A DNA stretch of 64,000 nt from the NCBI GenBank assembly GCA_022059125.1, contig JAEUWY010000022.1:52332-116331 (forward strand), in the 5' to 3' direction. Shown one piece after another: positions 15,001 to 26,900 of the stretch. The DNA is from Corynespora cassiicola (Eukaryota > Ascomycota > Dothideomycetes > Pleosporales > Corynesporascaceae). Below the pieces are notes generated by a model. It saw only the letters and a list, made by a program, of their open reading frames with translations, was not told where the DNA came from and did not search any database. Each line of letters opens with the position of its first letter. Positions within the stretch are counted from its first letter, which is position 1. Position numbers and translations under genes: made by a program.

Positions 15001-16920
15001 CCCTCTTGGGCAGAGCTGGACGAGGTCTATGCCTATGCGATAGAAAGGTCGTGTCGCCGGGTCGGACGATGAGCGACGAGAGATCAGCTGGTGCATCTTC
15101 GTCTCGATGCAGATTCTGCACTTCGTCCAGGTCGGTACCGGTTCATGGCCCACGAGTTCCACGCCAACCACATTGTCAGCAAGATGTTTGATTGCTTCTG
15201 CTCCTGGATGACCCAGCAGCTGGTGGGCCTCGGGTGCAGTCAGCTTCAACACCGGACGTGGGTCGACCGAGGGTCGAAAGCGTGCTGCCATGACGGCGAG
15301 TGAGCTGAGCTCAGGTCGAGATGATGGGTTGGCGTCGATTAACCAGTGGCCATTGTCAAAGTCCAGATGGCAAAAGACATTCTGAGGTGTTTTCAGGTAC
15401 AGCAAGTCCCGTCCTGAGTCGAAATGTATGCCCTGGGAACGACAGCGCGACAGCCCTAGGATGTTGGCAAAGAATCCTTCCACGTAGGCAACCATGGTAA
15501 GGCGTACAGGCAACGATCCGGAAGTGCCTTTAGCCTCTAGGATGACTTCACCCCATTCCTGTATCCGCATGGCCTGTCCTCCAGCGAAGACAATCTCCCC
15601 GTCTGTGGCTTCTCTGAGTGTCTTCCAGCCAAACTCTTTGGTGTTGCACACATGGATGTTGGATCCGGGATCTAAAATCCATCGATTCATCAGGTGTGGA
15701 ATGGGTGGATCCTTCTTCACTGCTGCTGAGAGCACGACAGCTTGAAGGGCGTACGTGTGGGGGACACCTTCTATCGCTCGACCATCATCCATGGCGAATG
15801 GAGTCGATACCGAACGAGCGACAGTGTCTGTTTGCACCGCACTTGAACCTACCTTAGATCCTATCCTTTCCTCTACGAGTCTTTGGATCCTTTGTTTCTT
15901 ATCCTGGTTCTTGAGGGCCGCTTTGACCTTTTCTTCCTTGGCTTGGTCTCCTCTGAACCCCTTGGGTACTCGCTCTGGAGCTAGAATAGCTAGGATGATC
16001 TTGCATTCGCTGTAGAAGTGGTAGTCTCCGCACAGACATTTTGGTTTCCTTCGATTCGCGGCTTGGGGTGCGCGTTCTCGCTGCTCGCTCGCGGGCTGTG
16101 CAGCCTGAAGAGAAGCGCCAAATGTGCCAAGCGAAGATGTAACTGGATTGACTCGACGATGGAAATTCCTGAAACTCGCAATGAGGTCTCGGACTGTCGG
16201 AAGTCTTCTACCGTCCTCATGAGCATCGTAAAGTTTGTCGAGTTGGTTGGTGGCCCAGGAGTCCTGGATCGGCTTCACCGCAATGAGGAACTCTTCCTGT
16301 GCGCGTAGACCGGCAACCTCCGCCATGCTGAGGTCGGAGCATTGGTCTGTGATGGTGATCCATTTTTCCAGCCACATCTCGATACTGCGACCCCGTGGAC
16401 TCTTCAACAGGTCTCTGTATTTCGTTTGCAGTTCCCGCTCTCGGGTCCTGTCACTGGGGCAGAGATGTTGCTTCAGGGTCGTCAGTCGGTCGTAAGCAGT
16501 GGTCCTGTCCTTGAGGAGATAGAGGTGGCGCTGTGCAACCGTAGCTAAGATCTCCGAGGCAAGCGCCTTGAGAGCGCGATTCTTCTTCTCCCATTGTGGA
16601 GATTCGTAGTTGAACGTATCAAGGGCATCGCGATAGTCTTCCTGCTCCTGTTTCCCGAGCTGAGAGTGTCTAGTCGCATTTTCCTTGAAGTCGGTAAGAC
16701 GTGGGCGCGTAGGCTGTGGCCCAAGGTCTTGTGGCGGTTTGCTGGGATCGCAATGTTCCCAGACGTCGTTCTGCTCGGCCCTATCGCGGCGGAGCATGAG
16801 CCAATCGGCCCAGTCAGATGGCTTGTCGAGGATCACCGTCGTCTTGGTGATAAGCCCTGAGGAGTCGGTTATGGTCGACATGATTGTGACCGATGGTGGA
16901 TGTGCGACGCGAATAGGCAA
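12070..16920 (-). CDS. Copia Gag-Pol polyprotein
   Basis: One uninterrupted frame of 1616 codons; the more likely start is the second Met, 13 codons in (16881). Order of domains: a Gag region (about residues 30-270); a short Cys/His knuckle-like motif (CLCGDYHFYSEC, near 295); an aspartic protease with a DPGSNIHV active-site region near 415; the HHCC pre-integrase finger (about 560-620); the integrase core with Asp, Asp and Glu in IDLVQL, RIDNDTG and GHTEKA (about 630-760); reverse transcriptase with YDVSNAFLN and the catalytic YVDDI (about 1130-1300); and RNase H containing STTEAE (about 1450-1580). Integrase before RT makes it Pseudoviridae (Ty1/copia). The protease reads DPGS where most have DSGA/DTGA. 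All catalytic blocks are present, so it may be competent. Confidence 0.95.
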   Translation of the reverse strand: MPIRVAHPPSVTIMSTITDSSGLITKTTVILDKPSDWADWLMLRRDRAEQNDVWEHCDPSKPPQDLGPQPTRPRLTDFKENATRHSQLGKQEQEDYRDALDTFNYESPQWEKKNRALKALASEILATVAQRHLYLLKDRTTAYDRLTTLKQHLCPSDRTRERELQTKYRDLLKSPRGRSIEMWLEKWITITDQCSDLSMAEVAGLRAQEEFLIAVKPIQDSWATNQLDKLYDAHEDGRRLPTVRDLIASFRNFHRRVNPVTSSLGTFGASLQAAQPASEQRERAPQAANRRKPKCLCGDYHFYSECKIILAILAPERVPKGFRGDQAKEEKVKAALKNQDKKQRIQRLVEERIGSKVGSSAVQTDTVARSVSTPFAMDDGRAIEGVPHTYALQAVVLSAAVKKDPPIPHLMNRWILDPGSNIHVCNTKEFGWKTLREATDGEIVFAGGQAMRIQEWGEVILEAKGTSGSLPVRLTMVAYVEGFFANILGLSRCRSQGIHFDSGRDLLYLKTPQNVFCHLDFDNGHWLIDANPSSRPELSSLAVMAARFRPSVDPRPVLKLTAPEAHQLLGHPGAEAIKHLADNVVGVELVGHEPVPTWTKCRICIETKMHQLISRRSSSDPATRPFYRIGIDLVQLCPRGTDSYNGDKYGLHAVCEYTEWHEATTLATRAQHVLVPTLKALVVRIQRQYNYCVIVLRIDNDTGYGNDLYDACRAAGIKVEPRSADTPQQNGHTEKAGDTLVKRMRALHLDSGLPQKFANELFVTGAHLQNVTPIDKLGFRSSFEAVHSRPPSIAHFAPIGCRAYVHRKDLKRADRLRSRVRLGYLLGYESTNIFRIWVPELDRVVRTRDVVFDRSILYKNDHSEKEDKQDLREVVSLLDVEQDLIDATTEDLMMPLPSGDADVDEHIQEEVDAQIEQDMTDPITYPTPDPSLAGLRGYRSTASGTLTPRGTGPVNRNDTAKATGPTSSYQGMRSATDLPGYVPDRYSNNAPQAYHPGIGDVRNIIQGRRERRPAPQAEGITIFPPRRNHRRGHTPPPPSTAAAHYATFAAALTLSPQVLRDRLEEGKKLHRDQLPSPPKRYKDLATHTFGPEFVEASKVEFDGCWKKECFARTDHEPETADGEILPLMWVFTYKFDEDGYLAKFKARLVVRGDLDAAFADPYAATLAIKHFRALVALAAAFGLLMFQYDVSNAFLNAKVLRRLFVWTPEGFKGEHGKILLLCRALYGLREAPLLWYQELRSTLRKLGLQPVDNAPCVWTNKHLIVFFYVDDIVILVHPSNIHVHQQFEDKLLRIYDIRKLGQLKWFLGMRVVRDWDTHRIWLIQDSFIDKVAARFKLRSSTNTYYPDVPLKENWLPKSTEPQSESRTKLYQQLVGSLAYLASFTRPDVARAHSVLARHLQNPGQKHIAAAIHVWRYIIGTQALAIQADGREIDTKTFYGASDASFADEPDTLRSSEGYVFMLSGMPIDWRATVQRAVVKSTTEAEVVSLGHAATELRAWEFFLHGIRFDSGLLPTLYCDNQQTVGIVNKPSDRYQTRMKHVNVEGFWARQEVEGGRLAVQWVPTTKMLADGFTKILPRQKHRDFVHQVGLVDISLELEKDSLIVSQGLPADLTKWQ

Positions 16921-17225
16921 TCAGGCCGTATGGGTCGCTGCAGATGTAGCCGAACAGAGGCAATCGGGCACTCTGAACGCCGGTAGTGTGCACAGGTGAT
17001 GCGTGTCTATCGCTGTGGCTGCTAGTGCACAGGACTCGTGTATGGACGCAGATGGGTCGCTGTACGATCGCTGTGGCTAATGCACGCTGCACAGAAGACA
17101 GCAGTCAGACGCTGTGACTGACCTTTGATTGCGAGGCTCAGGCTCGGCAATCAGCATGTGTGTGCTGAGCGACAACGAAGTGCTCAGTAGCTAGGTGAAC
17201 GCAGTAATTGGCAACTTGCTAGAAA

Positions 17226-17245
17226 GCGTGTTCCGGGCTCATAAC
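17226..17245 (-). other. Copia primer-binding site (half-tRNA-iMet type)
   Basis: Directly inside the 5' LTR, the minus strand reads GTTATGAGCCCGG, which pairs with the CCGGGCUCAUAAC anticodon stem-loop of initiator tRNA-Met. Copia elements are known to prime from a tRNA-iMet cleaved in the anticodon loop, and the match fits that mode rather than 3'-CCA priming. Confidence 0.7.
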
Positions 17246-17421
17246 TCTAAAGTATAGGTGTGGGGAAGAAGAATGAAGACTGAGTTGATTGCTATAGATA
17301 ACTACCGTTCTGTACTTATATCCTCCATGGACTAGGGTCTGTCTGATGTGCGTGGGATGGTAGGTTTCATATACCAAAAGCAAACATACCACAACTATGC
17401 TTAGTCACGTGAAGGCCAACA
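17246..17421 (-). repeat. 5' LTR of the copia element
   Basis: 176 bp, identical to 11780-11955. Followed by GAAAA at 17422-17426. It should hold the element's promoter; transcription would run leftward into the 1616-codon frame. Confidence 0.93.
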
Positions 17422-20400
17422 GAAAACTTAATAATATTATAATTAAGAACTAATATCTACTACTAAACATTTAAAAGTTTAGAAATAGACTATTTAGAGC
17501 ACAGATATTTACAGTTTTAGATTTCTGAGGCGTATACAACTTAATACGCATAAAAAAAGGTAAAAAATAGAAAATAGTATTCTAGACGCGGTATAAGTAT
17601 TATAAATATTTTATAATACTATTTAGTTTTACTAACGCACCTGCGATATATTAAATACTTATTAATAACGTGTTAAAAGTATATCTAAACATATTTATTA
17701 TCGCATATCTAGATAATATCTTAGTCTTTTCTAAAAACTTTAAAAAACATATCCAGCACGTATAAACAGTACTAGAGTATTTAGAAAAAGCGGGACTACG
17801 ACTTAAACTAAAGAAATATAAATTCTATAAAAAAAAGGTTAAATTTTTAGAATATATTATAGAAAAATACAGAGTTAAAATTAGTTTAAAAAAAATTAAA
17901 GTTGTTAAGAACTAGCTAATACTAAAAAACGTTAAAAATATATAATTCTTTTTAGAATTCTGTAACTTTAATAGGCAGTTTATTAACTACTACTTAAAAA
18001 AGGTACTACTACTTACTAAGTTAATACGAAAAAATATACTATTTAAATAGAATATAAACTAGTAATAAGCTTTTAAAACACTTAAAAAAGCAAGCGTATC
18101 GCCGCTAGTTTTTATATTTTTTACTAGTAAAAAACTTTTACGCATAGAAACAGACGCATTAAACCTAGTAATAAAAGTATATATTAATTAAAAAAAAAAA
18201 GGCAAATAGTACCTGATTGCTTATTACTTAAAAAAATTCAGCAGAGCTGAAGAAAATTATAATATTTATAATAAAGAACTACTTGCTATTGTAGACTTTT
18301 TTAAATATTAGAAAATCTATACAGAAAGCTGTTTAGAACTTACAGTATATTCAGATTACAAAAATCTAATAATATTTATAATAACTAAACTATTAGACTA
18401 ATAACATACTAGATAAAGCGAAAAACTAAAATAGTATAAATTTAAAATTGTTTACACACTAAGTAAAAAAAATAAAAAAGCAGATATTTTAAGCTAAAAA
18501 ACGGACATCGCAGAAACTAAATTAATAAATAAAACTGCTATTTTTAAGTAAGCGCTAGACAGTACTTTAAAACCGGCACGCAGTATTAACTTTATTATAA
18601 CAGTATACTAACGAGTACTAGAAGAACTTTATTAAACTATTATTTAGTAGTATTACAAAAATCTGTTGCACGGACACCCAGATATTAAACAGATAATTAA
18701 ACTAATATAACGGACGTACGATATTTCTGGATTAAAAAACAAAGTAGCAAAGTTTATTAAGAAATATATAATATATTAAAAGAATAAGTATAGTATACAC
18801 GCCCAGTACAGAGAGCTATAAGCTGTAGAAATACTAAACAAACTCTAAACAGATATTGCTATAGACTTTATTACCAGACTATTAACATCTTATAATCTAG
18901 TTTCTAAAATACTTTATAATGCTATTTTAGTAGTTGTAGACAGATTTACGAAATACGCAGAAATAATTCTATTTAGAAATAACTATACTGTACTAGAACT
19001 AGTATAGGTTATTTTAGATTACGTAGTTAGGTATTACAGATTACTTTAATTAATTATCAGCGATAGAAATAAACTTTTTATATTAAACTACTAGACAATA
19101 CTAATATTAGCTATTAGAATTAAAAAAAAATTATTAACAGTATACTATCTACAGATAGACAGTTAAATAGAGAGAATAAACTAGACTATAAAGACATACC
19201 TACGGATGTATAGCAACTAAAAACAGAATAATTAGATATTATTACTATCTATAGTATAACTCGTATTTAATAACAGAGAATTAGTAATAATAAAGCAATT
19301 TTCTTATTACGTATTACACGGGATATATCTAAATTTTCTACTACTAAGAATTAAAAAAGAATAAATTAAGCCAGTTACAAGTTAAATAATAAATAAATTA
19401 AAAAAATTATAAGAACTTTACAAATAACTACAGAAGAATATCAAAACAGTATAACGCAAAACTATTTTTTATATTAACTAGAAACGAGAAATAGCACCTT
19501 AGCTAAAAAAGAGAGATAAAGTATATTTTCTTACAAAAAACTTTTAAACAATACAACTAAATAAGAAATTAGACTACGTTAAGGTTAGACTATTTTTAAT
19601 TCTAGAGCAAAAGAGACTAGTTAACTATAAACTTTAACTCTCTGCTAATACTAGAATATATTTAGTATTCTACGTGTTACTATTAGAATCTGCTGACGCC
19701 GAAACACTAGTCTAAAAATACTTCTATTACGAGACAGAAAAAGAAGTTAAATTTAAAGTAGAAGCGTTAGTAGGCTACCGCGAGATAGAACAGAATAAAT
19801 TCTATAATAACTACTTTATATAAGAATAGTTAGTTAAATAGAAAGAATATCTAGAGTTAGAAAACACTTAGAAACTAGAACGAAATCTGAAGAACTGTCA
19901 GTAACTACTTAAAAAAAACTAAAAATAAAATTACCTCTACTATTACACAGAAGTAATTAAAAAAAATATATCTGAAGAAAGACGACATATCGTACACAAT
20001 CAAACACTTAAAAATTTATTATTATATACTCGCTACTAACAGAAGCAACAGCGGAATTAATAAAGTCTATTATAGACTATATCGCAGGTAAAAACCTAAC
20101 TAAAGTATTAGCAGCTAGATAATTTATAAACTGTACAGCGTCTAACTTACTAGTCTCTTCTATTTCTAAAACTATATAAAGCGCTTTTTTCTTCGCGCGC
20201 TTCTCTGTCTGTTTTAATATTTTTTTATTCTGTATTAGTTGCAATATTACCTGCGCTAATAACTTTTTATTTTTATCTACTTTTTTTTAATACTTTTCGC
20301 GAGTACAGTTAAGCGATTTTTATAATAAGCTCACACAGAGACAACCGAGCTTAGTATATTTAGTATACTTTAAACAAAAATTAGATATAATAAAACAGTC

Positions 20401-20608
20401 TTAACTAAGAGCAAAACACTTATCGTAAAAAAAAAAAGAAATAATATTTATATAACAAATTTCAGCTGTAAAACAAATATAACAAGCTTAAAAGTTAGAA
20501 AATATAATATACTAGTTATATTTATAAAACGCAGGGCAACAGCGTTTATAAGCAAAACTACTAATAGATTATATAATTTAAAAACGAATTCTGGGAAAAA
20601 AGGAATAG

Positions 20609-21075
20609 TGTTATAATTTAGTCTTAGAAAAACCCGGGTAAGTAATACTAGAGGCGCGGCTCTAATTATATATACAAATACGCGCTTAAAAAAGAACTGC
20701 TGTACTACATTACGTAATTAAAAAAACTATATAATTTAAAGTTTACGTTTTAGTATAGTAAGCGCTTACAGTTTACTAGCGTAAGCGCTTACAGATAATA
20801 ATAGTAAGCGCTTATAATAAGTACGGGTAAGCGTAATCGCAGCACATATATATAGTTCGCATAATTATACTTTATAATTATATTTACTTTATTAGCAAAT
20901 CTATTATTTAGAATTAACTATTAATCTATTGTACTCTATCGCTAATACGGAGATCTGTACAGTATATCGCACATCGTTCTACTTACGTAACTCTACTAGT
21001 ACTTATCCCTGAGAATCAACCTAAGCAGCTACTTGCTTCCTAGCCTCGCTTATAGCCTGTAGCACAGTCTTAACA
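20609..21075 (+). repeat. 3' LTR of gypsy element 2
   Basis: 467 bp with unmutated AACA terminus, followed by the GCTTT target duplication at 21076-21080. Confidence 0.88.
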
Positions 21076-21970
21076 GCTTTTTTCTCTTACTAACTTATTA
21101 AAAAATATAACTTTATTTAAATTTGAATTTTTTATATTTTTTAATTTTTTTTATTTAAATACAGCTTTTTAGTACTAATATTTATACTATAATTTTCTTT
21201 TTTTAAATATTTTTATAAGCTTCTTTTAGAAATTTTTATATTTTTTTCTAATAATATTTTTTTATTTTTTTTTAGAGCTTTTAATTAAATCTCTATTAAT
21301 AATTTTTTTTTCTATTTTTAATAGTTTAGTTCTATCTTTTTCTAAATCTTTTTTTAAACTATTAAACAATTTTTTTTTATTTATTCTTTATATAGTATTT
21401 TTAATACTTATTTTATTTTTATTTAATATATTAGAAATAGTTATAATAGATATATTAGCTTTTAAAACAAAATTAACTTTTTTTTATAGTCTAAGAATTA
21501 AAGTTCTATTTTGTTTTTATTTAGAAGAAATAGAGATTTAGATTTCTATTTCTGAAATATTTTTTTTATACTAATTTAACTAGTTTATTATTATATAATT
21601 AGTACTTATATAAGCAAAACTTTATTTTTTAAATTTTTTTTTTTACAATAAATTTTTAGCTTTAGTTTTTTTCTTACGTAATATAAACTAAACTTAATTA
21701 AATTAGCGTAGAATAAAAAGCTTTAATAATTTTTTTAATAAAAAATAAATCAGCTTTTAAATTTTTATTTTTTTTTACTATACTTTTACTCTTAATTAAT
21801 AAGCTATAAATATTATATAAGCTATATATTATTTTTCATATTAAAAAAGTGTTTATAAATCTCTTTAAAATTAAATTTTTTTTTTTTTTAAAAGCTGGTT
21901 TAGTTACAGAGTTATACTAGTTTAAAAAGTATCACTTTTTTTTAGTTTTTTTTCGTATTACTTTACTGTA

Positions 21971-23647
21971 CTAAAGTACTTATAAATACGCAACTCGTTT
22001 ATATACGCGACTTACTTACAAATTATATTATATATTTATTAATAATTTAAATAGTTTTTATTATTTTTAGTAACTATTCTTTTAAATATCTAACTAGCGT
22101 TATTACTATTTATACTTATTATCTATATTTATTATTTCGTTCTAGTTTAGTAAAGCTAAAAAAAAAAAAAAACTTTTACAGTTTTTTCAATAGCTGTTAT
22201 AATAAAAAACTTAATAAGTTTTAAGCTTTTATATAAATACTTAGTATTAAGTAGTTTATTTACTTATATAGTCTGCTTACTTATAGTTTATAATAAATAT
22301 ATTTATTAATAATTTAAATATTATTTTTATTTACTATTTTATTAAATACTTTACTAGTATTATTCTATTTATACTTATTATTTATATTTAGTATTTAGTT
22401 TTAGCTTAATAAAGTAAAAAAAAAAAAAATCTTTTTACAGCTTTTTAAATATATTTATAGCAAATTTAAGCAAATTTCTAATATTTACTCTATATCTACT
22501 GTTCGATTTCTGTTTTTTTTTACTGTTTCTATTTTATTATTAACAAGCAGTAAGTATATTATTCTATTTCTGTTCTATTTTAGTTAGCACGTACTACCTA
22601 TTACGTAATTTTATATATTTTATAATATTATTTTATTATATAATGTAATATTAACACGTAATTTACGCTTTTATTTTAAATAATAATAAATATTTATTTT
22701 AATAATTTTTTCTATTTCTAACTTATAATAACTATAACTTTAACTGTACAACTTTTAAATATATTTTTAGTTTTTAATTTTTTATATCTATATTATATAG
22801 TTTATATAATTACTACTATTTACGTACTTACTTTTTAATACTATTACTTTCTAGTATTTTAATTATTTTATATATATTTTTTACTGTTGCAGTTATATAA
22901 ATATTACAGTAAAATTATATATAGTATATTTATATATAGTATAGCTTATAGTTATAGCAAAAGCTTAAGAAAAGAGATTGGATTAATATGTATTTTTATA
23001 GTAAAAGTTTAAAAAAAAAATATAATTAACTAAATAAACTGTTAACGCTAAAAGATATTTATAAATGCTATTTTTTATAACTGCTATTATTTTATAATTA
23101 CTGTTATATATTAGCAGTTACTTAAATATAAAACATATATAATATACAGATTAATACTACTACTACTGCTGTTTAAACTACTATTTTTTTTTAATACTTT
23201 TAAAAGCTTATAAAAAAAAACTATTTACTAAATAAAATATTTAAATAAAAACGCTGCGTAATAGAGTTAAAATTTTAATTTTAATTTATTATTAGTATTA
23301 AAAACTTTAGCTAAAGCTTTAAAAAAAAGTTATTTTTATTATAAGCTAAAATTATTAAAATAACGCTAACTACGCTAAGCGTAGTTATAAAAATTAAAGC
23401 TTTATAAATTATTACAGCTATTATAGTTATTATAGTTATTTACGCTACGTTAGCTGTAAACTATTTTAGTTTTATAAAATAGCTTACTTATAATAAGTTT
23501 TAATTAAAATAAAATACTTTTTTTATAATTTAAAAAAGTTGTAATTTAAAAGTTTTAGTTAAAAACTATAAATTTATTTTATACAGTTTTAGTACAGTAG
23601 ATAGTATTTTTATATTTATAGATATTAGAATTAAAATTTACAGCTTA
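21971..23647. other. RIPped AT-rich DNA with dispersed unknown repeats
   Basis: No gene seen. It contains two copies of a roughly 155-bp repeat (about 22035-22190 and 22300-22455) that recurs at 31768-31915. It also has a roughly 270-bp stretch (22545-22815) that recurs at 36464-36740. A perfect short palindrome, CTACGCTAAGCGTAG, lies near 23372. All of it is TA-rich and unreadable as protein. Confidence 0.6.
22035..22455 (+). repeat. Unknown dispersed repeat R, two tandem-like copies
   Basis: Copies at about 22035-22190 and 22300-22455 share the core TTACTATTTATACTTATTAT, then a GTTCTAGTTTAGTAAAGCTA-like stretch and a run of A before a CTTTTTACAG end. The third copy at 31768-31915 is much less RIPped and gives the best consensus. 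Class not recognised. Confidence 0.55.
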
Positions 23648-23949
23648 ATAACTGTAAAGCTGTGTCTTATTATAATCTATTATAGCCTATTATAGAGTGT
23701 TCTAGGTTAGCTTAGTTACAAGCGTGATAGTATATATTTCTGAGTTACTGTAAGCTGTCTTGGCAGCAATTCATCTCTTTTTTCTATATAATAATATATA
23801 ATTAGGTTTTTTTTACCTGTCTATCCGTATTACTGTAACTTTTATACTCTACTTTAAATTTATATCTAATATTTAAATCGCTTGTTATATAGTATAAAAT
23901 AAATAGTATTAAACTATTATAGCTAATAACTATGCGGATCTATAAACCC

Positions 23950-26900
23950 TACTTAGTACCTCTAAAAGTACTAAAAAAATAAAAATTGGTATTCTATACT
24001 ACAGTAGTAGTAAAAAAAATAGTTAGAGGTAAAAAGACAACTATAAATAATAAAAAGATAATACTAAACTAGCAGAGCCTAGTAAGAATCGCAAGACCTT
24101 ATCGTCGCTAGAACTAGAAATAAATACTCTATTTTAATTTAAAACGCTAAAAGTATTAGAAGAACTGCGCTAATAGTTTAAAAACAAATAATAATAAAAA
24201 GAATTATAATAACTATCTAAATTACGCTGTAGATACGAGCAGAGTAATATAACAGCTTTTAATAAAGCTATAAGTAATATAAAAATTACTATAATAGCCT
24301 ATTTTGTACCAGAATAGACGAATCTACTACGCTTTAAACTACTTTATTATTATAAAAAAAAAAATAAAGTAGACTATAACTAATAGCTCCGCGATCATAA
24401 AAATTACTATATAAAAAACTTATAATACTTTAAAGCAGATAAATAAAAAATTTTATTTAGTTTATAATATACGAGTAAGAATGTAAGAACTCTTTAAGAG
24501 ACGTATACAGTACATATATACTAGAATAATCTATATTAGGCTTTTATATAGCAAAACTTAAAGAAAAAGATACTAGAGATATTAGATATAGTAGAAAAAC
24601 GCAAGTAATCTGCTTATAATTTTATTAAAGCCTGTAAGTAAAAGCTTTTACAGTCTCTAACAGACTTTTTTAATTACTTCTAGCTTTTATAGATTAAAAT
24701 AAAAAAGTTAAATTTTTATAAAATAGTAGTTAAATTTACTAGAGCATTTTTAGAGAAAATCCGACGTAAATTATAATACTTTTTTTAATAAAGTTATTTA
24801 GATTTTTTACAGGTAGAGCAGAAGGCGAACAGAATCTACAGAAATCTGTTATAGAAAAGTAAAATAAAAAAAAATTAGAAAGAAGATAAGTAAGAATCTA
24901 GTACGCTAATAAACTTTAATTCTACAGAGTTAAGCTAAAAAAAGAAAAAAAGAGATAAAAATAATTTATAACGGGCTAAAATGCTTTAAAAGTATAAGAA
25001 AAAGTCTAAGACGGATATAGTGTGCTATATCTATAAGAAACAGAGTTATATTATACTCTGTTACCCGAATAAAGTAAAAAAAAAAGCTTACTTTTCTAAT
25101 AAGAAAAGAAAAGCTAAGAGCTAGAGAGATTAGACTTCTATTTTTTAGTTTATATCGACCTAATATAGATAAAAAAGTTAGAGAATTTTAAGAAAATACT
25201 AAATATTAAAAAACCTACGCTACTCTCTTTTAAAGTAGAAATAAAAAGTTTTATAAAGCTAGATGCTATAGTAAATAGCAGAGTATAGTTTAATGTTATT
25301 TTAGTAACAGTAGCAAAAGAACAGAATTTAATTATTTATTCTGTACTAGAAATTATTCTACTATTTTTAAATAAATTAGATTATACTGTTTATAAGTCTA
25401 CAGTCGCGGAGATACGTATTAAAAACTTAAAAAATAAAATACAGATCTACAGAATTCTGTTTATAGTTACTAATTTTAAAAAACTGCTAATATACTTAGA
25501 ACTACTTTAAATTAATTAGTTTAACTTAAAGTTGAATTTTCGGAGCTAAAAGATGCTCTTTAGAAGTATTAAAGGCTATAGTAGTTTAAAATATACTAAA
25601 ATAGCTATAGAGAACGTAAATTAGTTTAAAAGAATACTTTTAAGTTCTGATACAGACATTTACATCTGTTTAATTAGTTAACTTTAAAATATATTAGCGC
25701 TTAGGTTAGAGACGCCTATTTTAAAACTAGAATACTAAAAATTTAAAAATATAGTTAAGCCTGACAAAGTATTAGTGCTACTTATATATAGTAACTAAGA
25801 TTTTGTAATAGAGCTGTAACTTAGCATAAATCTACTTTACTAACCGCTTTATAATATATTAATAGTTAAACTAGAATATCTTCGCAAATATATAGAAAAG
25901 TATTTTTAGAGAGAATAGATAAAGTAGTTAAGATTTCTAGCTGGAGCACCTATTTTTTTTATAAAAAAAAAAATAGAATTTTATAACTATGTATTAATTA
26001 CAGAGGCTTAAATAAGATAATAGTTAAAAATCAGCATCTGTTACTGTTTATAGCCGAGTTTCTAAAAAAATTATTAAAAGTAAAATAGTTTATAAAGCTG
26101 GATATCCAGAAAGCGTACTATAGAATACGTATCTAAAAAAGCAACAAATAGAAAACGGCCTTTAGAATAAGATATAGTTATTTTAAATACTTTATAATGC
26201 TTTTTAGCCTAACTAACGCCTCTACTATCTTTTAATTTTATATTAACTAGGCTTTAGCAGGGCTAGTTAATATAATATATATTATATACTTAGATAATAT
26301 TTTAGTCTATTCTAATACAGAAAAGGCTTATATAGATTACGTTAGAGAAGTCTTAGAAAAACTAAAGCAAGCTAAGTTATATATAAAACTTAGTAAGTGT
26401 GAATTCTATATATAACAGATAGAATATCTAGAATATATAGTGTGTTTAGAAGGGATTAAGGTTAATTTAAAAAGGGTTAAAATAATCTAAAACTAGCTAA
26501 TACTAAAAATAGTAAGAGATATTAGAGTATTTATTAGTTTTATAAATTACTATAAAAAGTTTATTACTAACTTTTTCTGTATTACTTTACTGTTAACTAA
26601 AATAATTTAAAAGAGGCTAAACGCGGCTAGAGGCGGCCACGCCTAAAAAAAAAAAAAAGCGTAAAAGTTAATTTTAATTAAGAAGTAAAATAAGCTTTTA
26701 TATAAATAAAGAATGCCTTTTTTTTAATTCTGATTTTAGCTTACTTTAACTTTTAAAAACTAATAAAAGTTAAAGTAGACGCTTTAGAAGGCGCGATTTA
26801 TAGTATTATAAGCTAGAAAAACCTAAGCTAGAACAGAAAGAACTAATAGAGACCTATTAGGTTCTTTTTAAAAAAAATAGACTAAGCCGAATACAATTAT

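Larger units (their letters stand above)
11780..17421 (-). mobile_element. Intact Ty1/copia retrotransposon inserted in gypsy element 2
   Basis: Two 176-bp LTRs (11780-11955 and 17246-17421) are identical base for base by eye. The duplication GAAAA lies at 11775-11779 and 17422-17426, and the empty site is visible in the related element 1 near 5760. In element orientation the LTR runs TGTTGGCC to CTTTAGA. A G-rich polypurine tract lies at 11956-11970 beside the 3' LTR. The primer site beside the 5' LTR (17245 downward, TTATGAGCCC) is complementary to the anticodon region of initiator tRNA-Met. The element is GC-balanced, shows no RIP, and carries one 1616-codon frame. Confidence 0.96.
9054..20600 (+). 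pseudogene. gag-pol of gypsy element 2, inactivated and split by copia
   Basis: The plus-strand relics run 9054-11779 and resume at 17427 after the copia insertion. The interruption falls in reverse transcriptase a few hundred bases before the YLDD box at about 17705. Removing 11780-17421 and one GAAAA restores co-linearity with the reverse complement of element 1 around 5760. The sequence is more heavily RIPped than element 1, with no long open stretch. The integrase core lies roughly at 18830-19100, and a terminal region follows to the LTR at 20609. Confidence 0.7.
1707..21075 (+). mobile_element. Ty3/gypsy retrotransposon (element 2), RIPped, split by two later insertions
   Basis: Direct LTRs of 467 bp lie at 1707-2173 and 20609-21075. 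Both begin TGTTATAAT; the right one ends in AACA and the left in its RIP product AATA. They are flanked by a GCTTT duplication at 1702-1706 and 21076-21080. Internal DNA continues at 2174-2284, 9054-11779 and 17427-20608, with gypsy element 1 and a copia element inserted in between. Net length is about 6.95 kb. Plus-strand coding relics in order are gag (from about 9054), a CCHC knuckle near 9820-9875, reverse transcriptase with a YLDD-type box near 17705-17725 (second Asp codon now Asn), and integrase around 18830-19100. It is closely related to element 1. Confidence 0.88.
1170..21968 (-). mobile_element. Tc1-like transposon A, host of the nested retroelements (segments 1170-1706 and 21081-21968)
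   Basis: Two segments, 1170-1706 and 21081-21968, join into one reverse-oriented Tc1/mariner-superfamily element once the gypsy element at 1707-21075 and its GCTTT duplication are removed. The left segment carries, in reverse, the transposase region around the QDN..IHTAK motif, altered by RIP. The right segment carries the N-terminal half and the 5' end. The 5' terminus (ending CTG then TA at 21969-21970) is comparable to the termini at 36746, 42933 and 54519. The C-terminal part is missing because an LTR element entered at 1169/1170. The transposase is dead in all frames. Confidence 0.65.
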
